From Saccharospirillum sp040881935 (GTDB taxonomy: Bacteria; Pseudomonadota; Gammaproteobacteria; Pseudomonadales; Natronospirillaceae): a stretch of 64,000 bases of DNA. Under the pieces are notes generated by a model that ran no database searches, had not been told where the DNA came from, and saw only the letters and a program-made list of their open reading frames with translations. The stretch is from assembly GCF_040881935.1 (NCBI RefSeq), contig NZ_JBBECH010000057.1:30519-94518 (forward strand). The letters are read 5' to 3'. This document shows, in pieces, positions 16,433 through 24,350 of this stretch. Every line of letters starts with the position of its first letter. Within the stretch, counting starts at the first letter, position 1. Made by a program: the position numbers and the translations under genes.

Positions 16433-17443
16433 CTAGCGCAACGTGCCCCGCTCGATCAGGGTACAGGGAAACAACAACCGTTTGACGTTGCCGCTGTCCT
16501 GGCCGGCCATGGCCTGGCTGATTATGTCCACCGTTTGTTGCACCATGTCGCTCATTGGTTGCCGGATTGTGGTGAGCTGGTAAGCGTCTGCGCTGGCCAG
16601 TTCAATATCATCGAAACCGATAATGCCCAGGTCATCCGGAATCGTGAGCCCGTGCCGGTAACGCGCCACATCCATGACGCCGAAGGCGACTAAATCGTTG
16701 CCGCAGAAAACGCCATCAATGTTCCGGTGTTCGTCCAGCATCTGTATCGCCGCCTTGCGACCGGCGTCGTAGGTATATTCGGTGGCGTTAACTCGGGCCA
16801 CTAATTCGACTCCGGCTTCACCAACAGCGTCACAGAAGCCTTTTTCCCGGAATGCGTTGGTGGATGTGGTGGCGGGACCGCCCAGGTAAGCCAGTTTCCG
16901 ATAACCGCGCTCAATCAGTTTGCGTGCCGCCAGGCGTCCGCCTGCCTCATTGTCGGCGCATACGACGTTGACCTTCGCATTTCGAGGCTGGCGGGCGTAA
17001 GCCACCAGCGGTATGCCCTGGCGCGCGCACTGGTCAACCAATGCCTGTGACATGGAGGCGGCAGCGACCACCAGGCCGTCCACACCATACTGCATGACTT
17101 GCCGGGCTGACTCGACTACATCGACCCCCTTGGACACATTGAATACCAGGGCTCGCAGGCCCCGGGCCTGCAGGGCGCTGGTAAACAGATCGAGGGTCGT
17201 CAAATGCATGGGGTTCTGGAAGTTGGCCAGAATGATACCCACCAGCGCAGTACGCTGGGTCATCAGGCTGCGCGCCAATACGTTGGGCATGTAGTCCAGC
17301 TTCTCTGCCGCAGCCAACACCCGGTCCCTCATTTTGGAAGATACGCTGGCTCCGGGGGTAAACACACGGGACACCGCCGATATGGAAACGCCCGCTTCCA
17401 GCGCGACGTCGCTGGCGGTGATGCGTGAAACTCTTTCGGTCAT
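16433..17443 (-). CDS. LacI-family transcriptional repressor
   Basis: A 336-residue regulator with the N-terminal LacI helix-turn-helix (ITASDVALEAGVSISAVSRVF, residues about 8-28) and hinge (NVLARSLMTQRT), followed by a periplasmic-binding-like effector domain. Its own promoter on the minus strand carries the palindrome at 17472-17487, and the same palindrome controls the divergent promoters at 10396. It therefore probably regulates itself, the divergent PhyH gene, the kinase-phosphatase operon and the importer. The inducer is unknown, probably a sugar or polyol. Confidence 0.93.
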   Translation of the reverse strand: MTERVSRITASDVALEAGVSISAVSRVFTPGASVSSKMRDRVLAAAEKLDYMPNVLARSLMTQRTALVGIILANFQNPMHLTTLDLFTSALQARGLRALVFNVSKGVDVVESARQVMQYGVDGLVVAAASMSQALVDQCARQGIPLVAYARQPRNAKVNVVCADNEAGGRLAARKLIERGYRKLAYLGGPATTSTNAFREKGFCDAVGEAGVELVARVNATEYTYDAGRKAAIQMLDEHRNIDGVFCGNDLVAFGVMDVARYRHGLTIPDDLGIIGFDDIELASADAYQLTTIRQPMSDMVQQTVDIISQAMAGQDSGNVKRLLFPCTLIERGTLR

Positions 17444-17471
17444 TCCTTTAAGCTCCTGAAGGCTTTACAAT

Positions 17472-17487
17472 TTGCAAGCCCTTGCAA
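17472..17487. promoter_or_regulatory. LacI-family operator TTGCAAGCCCTTGCAA
   Basis: This differs by one base from the palindrome at 10396. It lies directly downstream of a minus-strand -10 (AATAAT, 17487-17492) that is paired with a TTGACT -35 (17511-17516, spacing 18). The position fits autoregulation and control of the divergent PhyH gene. Confidence 0.85.
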
Positions 17488-17660
17488 TTATTGTGTCTGC
17501 CGGGCTGTTGAGTCAACTCTCCCGTGAAATTCAAGTTGAATGGAGTAACGATTTGGATTGGGGTTGGCTGTTAAGTTCAGGATGGTGCTATTGCCGTCTT
17601 CGACGCTACCATGACGTCTTTAACAAGAACAACAGGCTACAAGGCCCGGAGTAAAGCCCC

Positions 17661-18851
17661 ATGTCAGCTAACAACACCGAAGCGAGCGTCTTCGCCGACG
17701 AACAGGACACGGATATTGAAGCCTTTGCCCGCTTGTGCGAACAGAGCGCGGATGTGCGGGACTACCCCAGGGCTTCGACCGTTGAGCGCGGGGTCGTTAT
17801 TTATGATCGCCTTGCCTTTGAGTTGGACTCGGCGCTGGAACGGCGGGGGCTGATGGCTGAGCTGAACCGGGTGTTTTCAACCGGGCCAGGCATCGTGGTG
17901 GTGCGCGGCAGCTTTGTCGATACGACCGTGCTGGATCGCCATACCGCTGTGTTCAAGCGCATTATGGCGGACGAGTCGGAAGTTCGTACAGCGGGGGATC
18001 ATTTCGCCGCGGCAGGGGCCAACACCCGGGTCTGGAATTCGGTGCAGAAAGTGGCCGAGGTGGATCCGGCAGCCTTTATCGAGTATTACGCTAATCCGGT
18101 TATGCATACGTTGTCCGAGGCTTGGCTGGGGCCGCACTACCAAGTTACTGCCCAGGTCAATGTGGTGCACCCCGGCGGCCAGGCGCAACAGCCGCATCGG
18201 GACTATCACCTCGGTTTCCAGACCAACGAGGCCGCAGCGCGTTATCCCCTGGCCGTACACCGGTTGTCGCCCTTGTTGACGCTCCAGGGCGCCGTCGCTC
18301 ACACCGATATGCCGATTGAAAGCGGGCCAACCCAGTTGCTGCCGTTCTCGCACCAGTACGAGTTGGGGTATCTGGCCTGGCGGCAGGATGCGTTCAAACG
18401 GTATTTCGCCGAGCATGCCGTCCAACTGCCGTTGAATAAGGGAGACCAGCTTTTCTTCAATCCGGCCCTGTTCCACGCCGCTGGCGATAACCGCACTCGC
18501 GACCAGCATCGCATGGCCAATTTGTTGCAAGTCTCTTCGGTCTTTGGTGTGCCCATGGAAACGGTCGACCGAACCATGATGACGTTGGCGATTTATCCGG
18601 AGCTGTTACGCCAGGTTCAAGCCGGTTCACTAACCGGCACTGAGTTGAGCGGTGTAATTGCGACGGTGGCCGACGGGTATTCCTTCCCCACCAACCTGGA
18701 CACCGATCCGCCCGTGAACGGCCTGGCGCCGCAGACCGGTCAGCAAGTACTCGCACAGGCGCTGGAGGAGGCCTGGTCGCTGGACAGGCTACGCCGGGTG
18801 ATGGCTGATAAAGCAAGTCAACGCAGAGCTTCCCAGCTTCCGCCGTTCTGA
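17661..18851 (+). CDS. Phytanoyl-CoA dioxygenase (PhyH)-family protein
   Basis: A 396-residue Fe(II)/2-oxoglutarate oxygenase. The iron-binding H-x-D is seen in QPHRDYH and the distal His in LFHAAGDNRTR, whose Arg would bind 2-oxoglutarate. It is transcribed divergently from the LacI-type repressor with the operator between them. The family hydroxylates fatty acyl-CoA, small acids or sugar-like compounds; in this setting hydroxylation or demethylation of a polyol derivative is conceivable but unproven. Its last 34 bp overlap the end of the convergent dehydrogenase gene. Confidence 0.85.
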   Translation: MSANNTEASVFADEQDTDIEAFARLCEQSADVRDYPRASTVERGVVIYDRLAFELDSALERRGLMAELNRVFSTGPGIVVVRGSFVDTTVLDRHTAVFKRIMADESEVRTAGDHFAAAGANTRVWNSVQKVAEVDPAAFIEYYANPVMHTLSEAWLGPHYQVTAQVNVVHPGGQAQQPHRDYHLGFQTNEAAARYPLAVHRLSPLLTLQGAVAHTDMPIESGPTQLLPFSHQYELGYLAWRQDAFKRYFAEHAVQLPLNKGDQLFFNPALFHAAGDNRTRDQHRMANLLQVSSVFGVPMETVDRTMMTLAIYPELLRQVQAGSLTGTELSGVIATVADGYSFPTNLDTDPPVNGLAPQTGQQVLAQALEEAWSLDRLRRVMADKASQRRASQLPPF

Positions 18852-19975
18852 CTGGATGTCAGGCAGGTCTCGATAAAGTGGATCCCCCGGGCACCGTCTT
18901 CGGCGGGTGGGAAAGCGTTATCGGGCGACAGTGCCTGCCCTGTCTCGCGCGCAGTGATGGCTTCAGCCAGGTCCCGGTAGAGTGTGGCAAAGGCCTCCTG
19001 GTAGCCCTCCGGGTGACCGATCACGACCCTGGTGTGGCGGTCCGCCGCCGGATACAGTCCGGGCCCGCCCTTGGCCAGTACCCGGCAGGGTTCGTCCAGC
19101 GGGCGGTGGATCAGTTCATTGGGCTGTTGTTGGTGCCATTCCAGGCCGCCCTTGCTGCCGAAGATTCTGAATTTAAGGCCGTGTTCGGCGCCGGCTGCAG
19201 CCTGGGTCACCCAGATCAGGCCATGGGCGTTGTTGTCGTAGCGGGTTAGCAGCGTCGCATAGTCGTGCGCGTCCCGCCCCGGCGTTACCGAACAGACATC
19301 GGCGGTCAGGTGGCTCGGCTCCATGCCGGAGACGAAGGACGCCAGGTGATAGGCGTGGGTACCGATCTCGCCCAGGATCAGCGAAGGGCCGCTGATTTCG
19401 GGGTCGAAATGCCAGTGGGCGCCGCTTAGTTCGTCTTCGCCCAGTTGCGCCAGGTGTCCCTGCATGTACTCGCACTGCACCATTCGGATCTCGCCGATAT
19501 CACCATTGGCGATCATGGCCCGGGCCTGGCGCACCATCGGAAAGCCGGTGTAAGCGTAGGCTACACAAAACAACCGATTATGCTGCTGCGCCAGTCTGGC
19601 CAGTTCGTCAGCCTCGGCTGAGGTGTTGGTCAGTGGCTTCTCGCACATGACGTGGAAGCCTTGCTCCATGGCGCGTTTGGCCAGTTCGAAGTGGCTGTTG
19701 TTGGGCGTCATGATGGCGATGACATCAACCCGGTCATCGCGCCCGGCCTCGCTATCAATCAGGCTGAAACCGTCGGCATAGCCGCGCTCGATGTGCAGGG
19801 TTTTTGCAGCGGCCAGGGACCGGTCGGGGTCGGAGGAAAAGGCGCCGGCGACCACGTCAAACAGACCATCCAGCACGGCGCCGCCGCGATGAATACTGCC
19901 GATGAAAGAGCCGGGGCCGCCGCCGATGACGCCGAGCCGCAAGCGACGACCGGGTATTAGGTTCGATTGTGTCAT
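18818..19975 (-). CDS. Gfo/Idh/MocA-family oxidoreductase
   Basis: A 385-residue dehydrogenase with an N-terminal Rossmann motif (RLGVIGGGPGSF) and the family EKP motif (VMCEKPLTNT). The start is the ATG at 19973-19975, which overlaps the iolB stop as ATGA. The family oxidises sugars, polyols and inositols with NAD(P). Linked to iolB and iolG in one minus-strand operon, it is probably a second inositol or inosose dehydrogenase that admits a stereoisomer or derivative into the pathway. Its 3' end overlaps the convergent PhyH gene. Confidence 0.9.
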   Translation of the reverse strand: MTQSNLIPGRRLRLGVIGGGPGSFIGSIHRGGAVLDGLFDVVAGAFSSDPDRSLAAAKTLHIERGYADGFSLIDSEAGRDDRVDVIAIMTPNNSHFELAKRAMEQGFHVMCEKPLTNTSAEADELARLAQQHNRLFCVAYAYTGFPMVRQARAMIANGDIGEIRMVQCEYMQGHLAQLGEDELSGAHWHFDPEISGPSLILGEIGTHAYHLASFVSGMEPSHLTADVCSVTPGRDAHDYATLLTRYDNNAHGLIWVTQAAAGAEHGLKFRIFGSKGGLEWHQQQPNELIHRPLDEPCRVLAKGGPGLYPAADRHTRVVIGHPEGYQEAFATLYRDLAEAITARETGQALSPDNAFPPAEDGARGIHFIETCLTSSQNGGSWEALR

Positions 19976-20775
19976 GATTTCAGCATCCATTCGTGGGCGG
20001 GATCGTTGTGGAAAATCCAGGTGCGTTCTGGACCCGCCATGGTGTTGAGGTAATAGAGGTCGTAGCCGTGCGGTGCACCAACCGGATGGTAGCCCTCGGG
20101 CACCATGACTACCCCTTTGTCTTCGACCGTGATGGTCTCGTCCAGACTGCGGTCGTCGGTATAGACCCGCTGGAACGCGAATCCCTGGGACGGATTCAGG
20201 CGATGGTAATAGGTTTCTTCCAGTTGGGTTTCGTTCGGCTTGGCGTCGGTGTCGTGCTTGTGCGGCGGGTAGCTAGACCAGTTGCCGTTGGGCGTGAACA
20301 CCTCAACCACCAGCAGTTTTTCCGCCGGGATGTCGTTGAACAGGATGTTGCAGACCCGGCGCTCGTTGGTCCCTTCACCCCGGGTGATGTATTGCAGTTC
20401 TTCCGGTTTAATCAGGCGCGCGGGATACTTGCCCTCGGCCGGTGCCCGGGACACCGCCAGTTCCAGCTCAGTTCGGGCGGTGACGCGGTATTCATCGCGC
20501 GGTGGCACATAGACGGCATAAGGCGGTTGCTGTTCAAAAATGGTGGTGCGCTCCCCGATGTCGGACCAGGTTTCCTGACCGGTGGACACATCGGCCTTGC
20601 CGGTCATCAGCACCAGGCAGACTTCGGTGCCTTCGGTCGGTTGCGTCAGGGTCTGGCCCGGTTGCAGGGTATAGACTTCGAAACCGACGTATCCCCAATT
20701 AGCGGACTGGGGGGTAATGCGCTGGATGCACCCGATGTCGTCGGGTGTTTGGGGTCTGGAAAGCAGGTGTGACAT
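19972..20775 (-). CDS. iolB: 5-deoxy-glucuronate isomerase
   Basis: A 267-residue bicupin protein of normal IolB length. Metal-binding residues are visible in SYPPHKHD followed by ETYYHRLNP, and the C-terminal cupin has YHPVGAPHGYDLYYLN. IolB converts 5-deoxy-D-glucuronate to 5-dehydro-2-deoxy-D-gluconate in the myo-inositol pathway, between IolD and IolC. The start has GGAGG nine bases upstream. It lies downstream of iolG in the operon headed by the RpiR repressor. Confidence 0.95.
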   Translation of the reverse strand: MSHLLSRPQTPDDIGCIQRITPQSANWGYVGFEVYTLQPGQTLTQPTEGTEVCLVLMTGKADVSTGQETWSDIGERTTIFEQQPPYAVYVPPRDEYRVTARTELELAVSRAPAEGKYPARLIKPEELQYITRGEGTNERRVCNILFNDIPAEKLLVVEVFTPNGNWSSYPPHKHDTDAKPNETQLEETYYHRLNPSQGFAFQRVYTDDRSLDETITVEDKGVVMVPEGYHPVGAPHGYDLYYLNTMAGPERTWIFHNDPAHEWMLKS

Positions 20776-20869
20776 GTGATGACCTCCTGTTGGAAGAGTT
20801 GGCCAATATCGACCTCTGGCCAGTTTGATTCGAAATAGCTTTTACTCAAGTTGCAGAGTTTGTACCTGA

Positions 20870-21002
20870 CTGAGTGCCGGGTACCGGGTATGCCTATCCG
20901 GGGGAGTCCGCAACATGGATGTTGCGGTCTAGGCCCCATGGACGGGTTTACGCCGACCCCGGAGAGGCATACCCGGTGCCCGGCACGGATTCCTGGCACT
21001 GA
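20870..21002. repeat. Long imperfect inverted repeat with internal hairpin
   Basis: Two 30-nt arms (20874-20903 and 20957-20986) are complementary at 28 of 30 positions. Between them is a perfect 8-bp hairpin (CCGCAACA...TGTTGCGG, about 20907-20926) and a conserved-looking CCCCATGGACGGGTTTACG segment. It lies between iolG and iolB on the transcribed strand and would form a large folded RNA. It resembles the family of palindromic intergenic elements seen in marine gammaproteobacteria; it could be a REP-type element or a processing/attenuation site. Confidence 0.7.
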
Positions 21003-21023
21003 GGTGAAAGTGTGAGCTCCGCA

Positions 21024-22013
21024 TTACTGCACTTTGACGGCCTGGCCGGTCCTGGCCGATTCCACGGCGGCCTCGGCCAATGCCAACGCCATCAGGCCGT
21101 CGTTCTGGTTGGCCAGTGGCTTGGATTTGCCCTCTACGGCGTCAATGAAGTTGGCCAGTTCGTGTCGGTACGCCTCGGCGTAACGTTCCAGGAAAAAGTG
21201 TTGCGGTTTCGCGCCCTGGCTGCCTGCATCGGTAGTCTGTACCAGGTTTGATTCCAAATTGTTGTTGGCCTGCAGCATACCCCCGGAGCCCAGTACTTCG
21301 ATGCGCTGATCATAGCCGTACACCGCCCGGCGGCTGTTGCTGATCTGGCACAGCTTGCCGCTGGCGGTCTTCAGCGTCACCAGTGCCGTGTCGACATCGC
21401 CGGCCTTGCCGATGGCCGGGTCCACCAGGCAACTGGCCGTGGCAAAGACTTCCACCGGTTCCTCGCCCAGCAGCCAGCGCGCCATGTCCAGATCGTGAAT
21501 CATCATGTCGCGGAACAGACCGCCGGAGGACTTAACATAGTTGGCCGGCGGCGGCGCCGGGTCGCGGCTGGTGATGGTGACCATCTCGACAGCGCCGATG
21601 GCCTCGTCAGTCAGACGCTGTTTCAGGTCGCTGAATTGCGGGTCGTAGCGGCGGTTAAAGCCGACCAGGCAGGTAACGCCGGTGCGTTCGAGCGTCGCCA
21701 GGCAGGCCCGGGTGCGTTCCAGATCAAGGTCGATCGGTTTTTCGCAAAAAATCGCCTTGCCCGCTGCAGCGCTGCGTTCCAATAGTTCGGCGTGAGTGTC
21801 GGTTGAGCTGGCGATAATTACAGCCTGAACGTCCGGGTCGTCCAGCGCCTGTTCGACACTGGTGACCTCGGCTCCGTACCGTTTGGCGAGTTTTTGCGCC
21901 GACTCGGCGAAGACGTCGACTACGTATTTCAGTCGGGCGCCGGGTTGGGTCGCCAGATTCGCAGCGTGTATGGCGCCGATGCGACCGGCTCCAAATAGAC
22001 AGACATTGATCAT
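21024..22013 (-). CDS. iolG: myo-inositol 2-dehydrogenase
   Basis: A 329-residue Gfo/Idh/MocA enzyme. The Rossmann motif is FGAGRIGAIHAANL, the catalytic lysine lies in FCEKPIDL, and the inositol dehydrogenase block is SSGGLFRDMMIHDLDMARWL, in which D and H take part in hydride transfer. It oxidises myo-inositol to 2-inosose with NAD. The start has GGAGTG upstream. It sits directly after the RpiR repressor gene and before iolB in the minus-strand operon. Confidence 0.93.
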   Translation of the reverse strand: MINVCLFGAGRIGAIHAANLATQPGARLKYVVDVFAESAQKLAKRYGAEVTSVEQALDDPDVQAVIIASSTDTHAELLERSAAAGKAIFCEKPIDLDLERTRACLATLERTGVTCLVGFNRRYDPQFSDLKQRLTDEAIGAVEMVTITSRDPAPPPANYVKSSGGLFRDMMIHDLDMARWLLGEEPVEVFATASCLVDPAIGKAGDVDTALVTLKTASGKLCQISNSRRAVYGYDQRIEVLGSGGMLQANNNLESNLVQTTDAGSQGAKPQHFFLERYAEAYRHELANFIDAVEGKSKPLANQNDGLMALALAEAAVESARTGQAVKVQ

Positions 22014-22038
22014 AGATCACTCCTGAACAGAGGTTGTG

Positions 22039-22905
22039 TCATGCCGGATTGGCCGACATGGAACGATTTTTATCCAGACGGTAAGCCAGGCCAATCGCCA
22101 ACGATTGGGCCAGGCAGAGCGTCGGTGTCAGTGAACGAAAGCCGTGAACTTCGGCGTCGGGCAGGGTAAACACCACACTCCCGAAGTTCGCCAGCGGGCT
22201 CAATTTGCTGTCGGTAATGACGATGACAGGCACGCCCCGCTCGGCGGCGATGCGCACGCTGTCGTCGGTTTCGGCCGCATAGGGCCGAAAGCTGATCGCG
22301 ATGACGGCGTCGCTGGCGCTGATGGTGCCCGCCTGCTCCTTGTACATGCCGCCGACGTTGTCTAGCAGGTGCGCCTTGCGGTCAATGTGGCGCAAGGCGT
22401 AAGCAAAATAGGTAGCCGGGACGAAGGAGCGGCGTACACCAATGATGTGTGTCGCGTCAGCCCGCGCCAGGATATCGATGGCCTGCTCCAGCGCATCGGC
22501 CGGGATGTGATCGTGCAGGCTGTGCAGCGCCAGCGAGTCGGCGTGTATGAATTCCCCGAGCAACTGGTGCGGTGATTGCGATCCCGGGTCGCCGAGCGAC
22601 TCGCGGGCGATACGAATGCGTTCGGTGTAACTCGGTGACTCCTGCATCAGGTTCTGCTGAAACAACCGCTGCATTTCAGTGAAGCCGCTGTACCCGAAGG
22701 CATTGGCGAATCGTACCAGGGTCGACGGATGCACTTTCGCATCGCTGGCGATGACTTGAACGGTGCCAAAGGCAATGTTGTTTGGGTGGTCTACAACATA
22801 GTGTGCCACTTGCCGCAGCCGCTTGCTGAGCGATTCGTAGTGTTCCTCGATGGCCCTCTGCAGATTAGCCAGGGTATCGGGAGCCTTGGTTGATTCAGTC
22901 GTCAT
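22039..22905 (-). CDS. iolR: RpiR-family repressor of inositol genes
   Basis: A 288-residue regulator with an N-terminal RpiR helix-turn-helix (residues about 8-75, with VIASDAKVHPSTLVRFANAFGY split over the recognition region) and a C-terminal SIS sugar-phosphate isomerase domain. The start chosen is the ATG at 22903-22905; the open frame reaches 22968. A GGAA-N6-TTCC palindrome lies 40 bp upstream and in the control region of the importer genes. IolR proteins of alphaproteobacteria bind exactly this motif and are relieved by a pathway intermediate, so the same role is inferred here. Confidence 0.88.
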   Translation of the reverse strand: MTTESTKAPDTLANLQRAIEEHYESLSKRLRQVAHYVVDHPNNIAFGTVQVIASDAKVHPSTLVRFANAFGYSGFTEMQRLFQQNLMQESPSYTERIRIARESLGDPGSQSPHQLLGEFIHADSLALHSLHDHIPADALEQAIDILARADATHIIGVRRSFVPATYFAYALRHIDRKAHLLDNVGGMYKEQAGTISASDAVIAISFRPYAAETDDSVRIAAERGVPVIVITDSKLSPLANFGSVVFTLPDAEVHGFRSLTPTLCLAQSLAIGLAYRLDKNRSMSANPA

Positions 22906-22944
22906 CAGTCTGTGTCTCGGGTTGCAAAAGCCGACCGCTAAAAT

Positions 22945-22958
22945 GGAATGAATTTTCC
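22945..22958. promoter_or_regulatory. IolR operator, GGAA-N6-TTCC
   Basis: GGAATGAATTTTCC, flanked by T and A, stands upstream of the RpiR gene on the minus strand. It matches the IolR consensus reported in Caulobacter and Sinorhizobium. Confidence 0.75.
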
Positions 22959-23095
22959 AGAATTGCAATAACGGTTTTTCATATTCAAACCGGGCTTGAA
23001 ACCATTAACGGGTCTGGACGCTCATTCCGGGTAAATACGCTGGATATCACCAAGTAAGGAATGCCTCCGACCCGGCAGGGCCAGAGGCTGTAGGC

Positions 23096-24058
23096 CTAGC
23101 GGACTTCGCCGGCCAGTTCTTCGACCAGTTCAATGTTCTCTGCGGTGATGAATCCCGGGCCTGAGTTGACGTTATTGGCGGGAATAATGCCGTAACGGTT
23201 ATACAGGTCCAGGAAGGTCACCGGCAGGTAACCCTGCAGGTAGGGTTGTTGGTCGATGGCGAAATCGATATGGCCTGCCTTGATGGCCGCTGCGATCTGG
23301 TCGCTCAGGTCGAAGGTGGCGAAATAGACGTCACCGGCCTGACGGCTGCGTTCCAGGTAGCGCAGGGTTGGGTGGGCCGAGTTGGGTCCCAGCGCCAGGA
23401 TGCCGTTAACGTCGGGGTTTTGACGCATATAAGCTTCCACGCTGCGTTCAACCTCGGACGGGTCGATGCCGGCATCGAGCATGTGGCCCGACAGATCCAC
23501 GCCCAGTGCATCGGCGAAACCCTGGCAGCGTTCGACTGAAGCCGGGTTGGTGATGTAGTGGTTAACGCACAGGAAGCTGGTAACACCGGCGTCCTTTGCG
23601 CGCAAGCCAGCCCCGTGACCCGCATCGTACTCCGGCTGCCCGATGTGCAGCAGGGCGCCCAGCTCGCGGCTCTGCTCCTGGGTGCCCGAGTTGATGGTGA
23701 TGACCGGAATACCCTGACGTACGGCATCCCGGATCGGACCTTCCAGCACTTCGAAATCAGCGATGCTGATGATGATGCCGTCCGGGTTGGAGGCGACCGT
23801 CTGTTGGGTGATGCGTGCCATATCGGCCAGGTCACCGTTGGTTGGGTTGCGGTATTGAACCTCCACACCATGGGTTTCCCCGGCTTCGCGGATGGCGTTC
23901 TTGATGGTGTTCCACCAGGAGTCGGAGTCGGGCGCATGGCTGATCAGCACGTAGCGATCAGGATCCTCGGCGGTGACATGGGCGGGAAGGGCGGCGCAGG
24001 CCAGGGCGATTAGCGACAGACTGATGCATTGCCCGATTCTTTTTATTGTGGCTTTCAT
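23096..24058 (-). CDS. Sugar ABC importer binding protein (inositol-type)
   Basis: A 320-residue periplasmic binding protein of the ribose/galactose class (Peripla_BP_4). The signal peptide spans residues 1-30 with cleavage near VTA-ED. It is transcribed divergently from the permease and ATPase genes at 24351-26329, with two operator-like sites between them, and is probably their binding subunit. The natural ligand in this cluster is most likely myo-inositol, as for IbpA-type proteins. This split of the binding-protein gene from the rest of the importer is a local rearrangement of the usual order. Confidence 0.88.
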   Translation of the reverse strand: MKATIKRIGQCISLSLIALACAALPAHVTAEDPDRYVLISHAPDSDSWWNTIKNAIREAGETHGVEVQYRNPTNGDLADMARITQQTVASNPDGIIISIADFEVLEGPIRDAVRQGIPVITINSGTQEQSRELGALLHIGQPEYDAGHGAGLRAKDAGVTSFLCVNHYITNPASVERCQGFADALGVDLSGHMLDAGIDPSEVERSVEAYMRQNPDVNGILALGPNSAHPTLRYLERSRQAGDVYFATFDLSDQIAAAIKAGHIDFAIDQQPYLQGYLPVTFLDLYNRYGIIPANNVNSGPGFITAENIELVEELAGEVR

Positions 24059-24154
24059 CGAGATTCTCCTTGCGGGTTGTGATCAGGCCAGGCACCAGGC
24101 TAGGCCCGTCTATGAAACCTTGCTATGAAACTAGTGTTCTTTATTTTTTATTAT

Positions 24155-24168
24155 GGAATAAAAATTCC
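24155..24168. promoter_or_regulatory. IolR operator, GGAA-N6-TTCC
   Basis: GGAATAAAAATTCC, extended by T and A to a 16-bp palindrome, lies about 100 bp upstream of the binding-protein gene in the divergent promoter region. Confidence 0.78.
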
Positions 24169-24244
24169 AAAAGCAAAGATGGACCTGTCATCGAACCTTG
24201 TCAAGCGATGACCGGAAAATAAATAAAACTTAAATTCTACTGTG

Positions 24245-24272
24245 TTGACTTTTGGAATTTTTATTCTATTCT
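24245..24272 (+). promoter_or_regulatory. Promoter of the importer-iol operon with overlapping IolR-like site
   Basis: A TTGACT -35 (24245-24250) and TATTCT -10 (24267-24272) with 16-bp spacing. A near-consensus operator GGAA-N6-TTCT (24254-24267) fills the spacer. This fits repression of the large plus-strand iol operon by the RpiR protein. Confidence 0.6.
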
Positions 24273-24350
24273 GGCAGCAGCCTGAGCGGATACGCACTCA
24301 AGGCGCACAACAAAAATGGTCAATAAAGACAATAATAGAGGACACCCACA

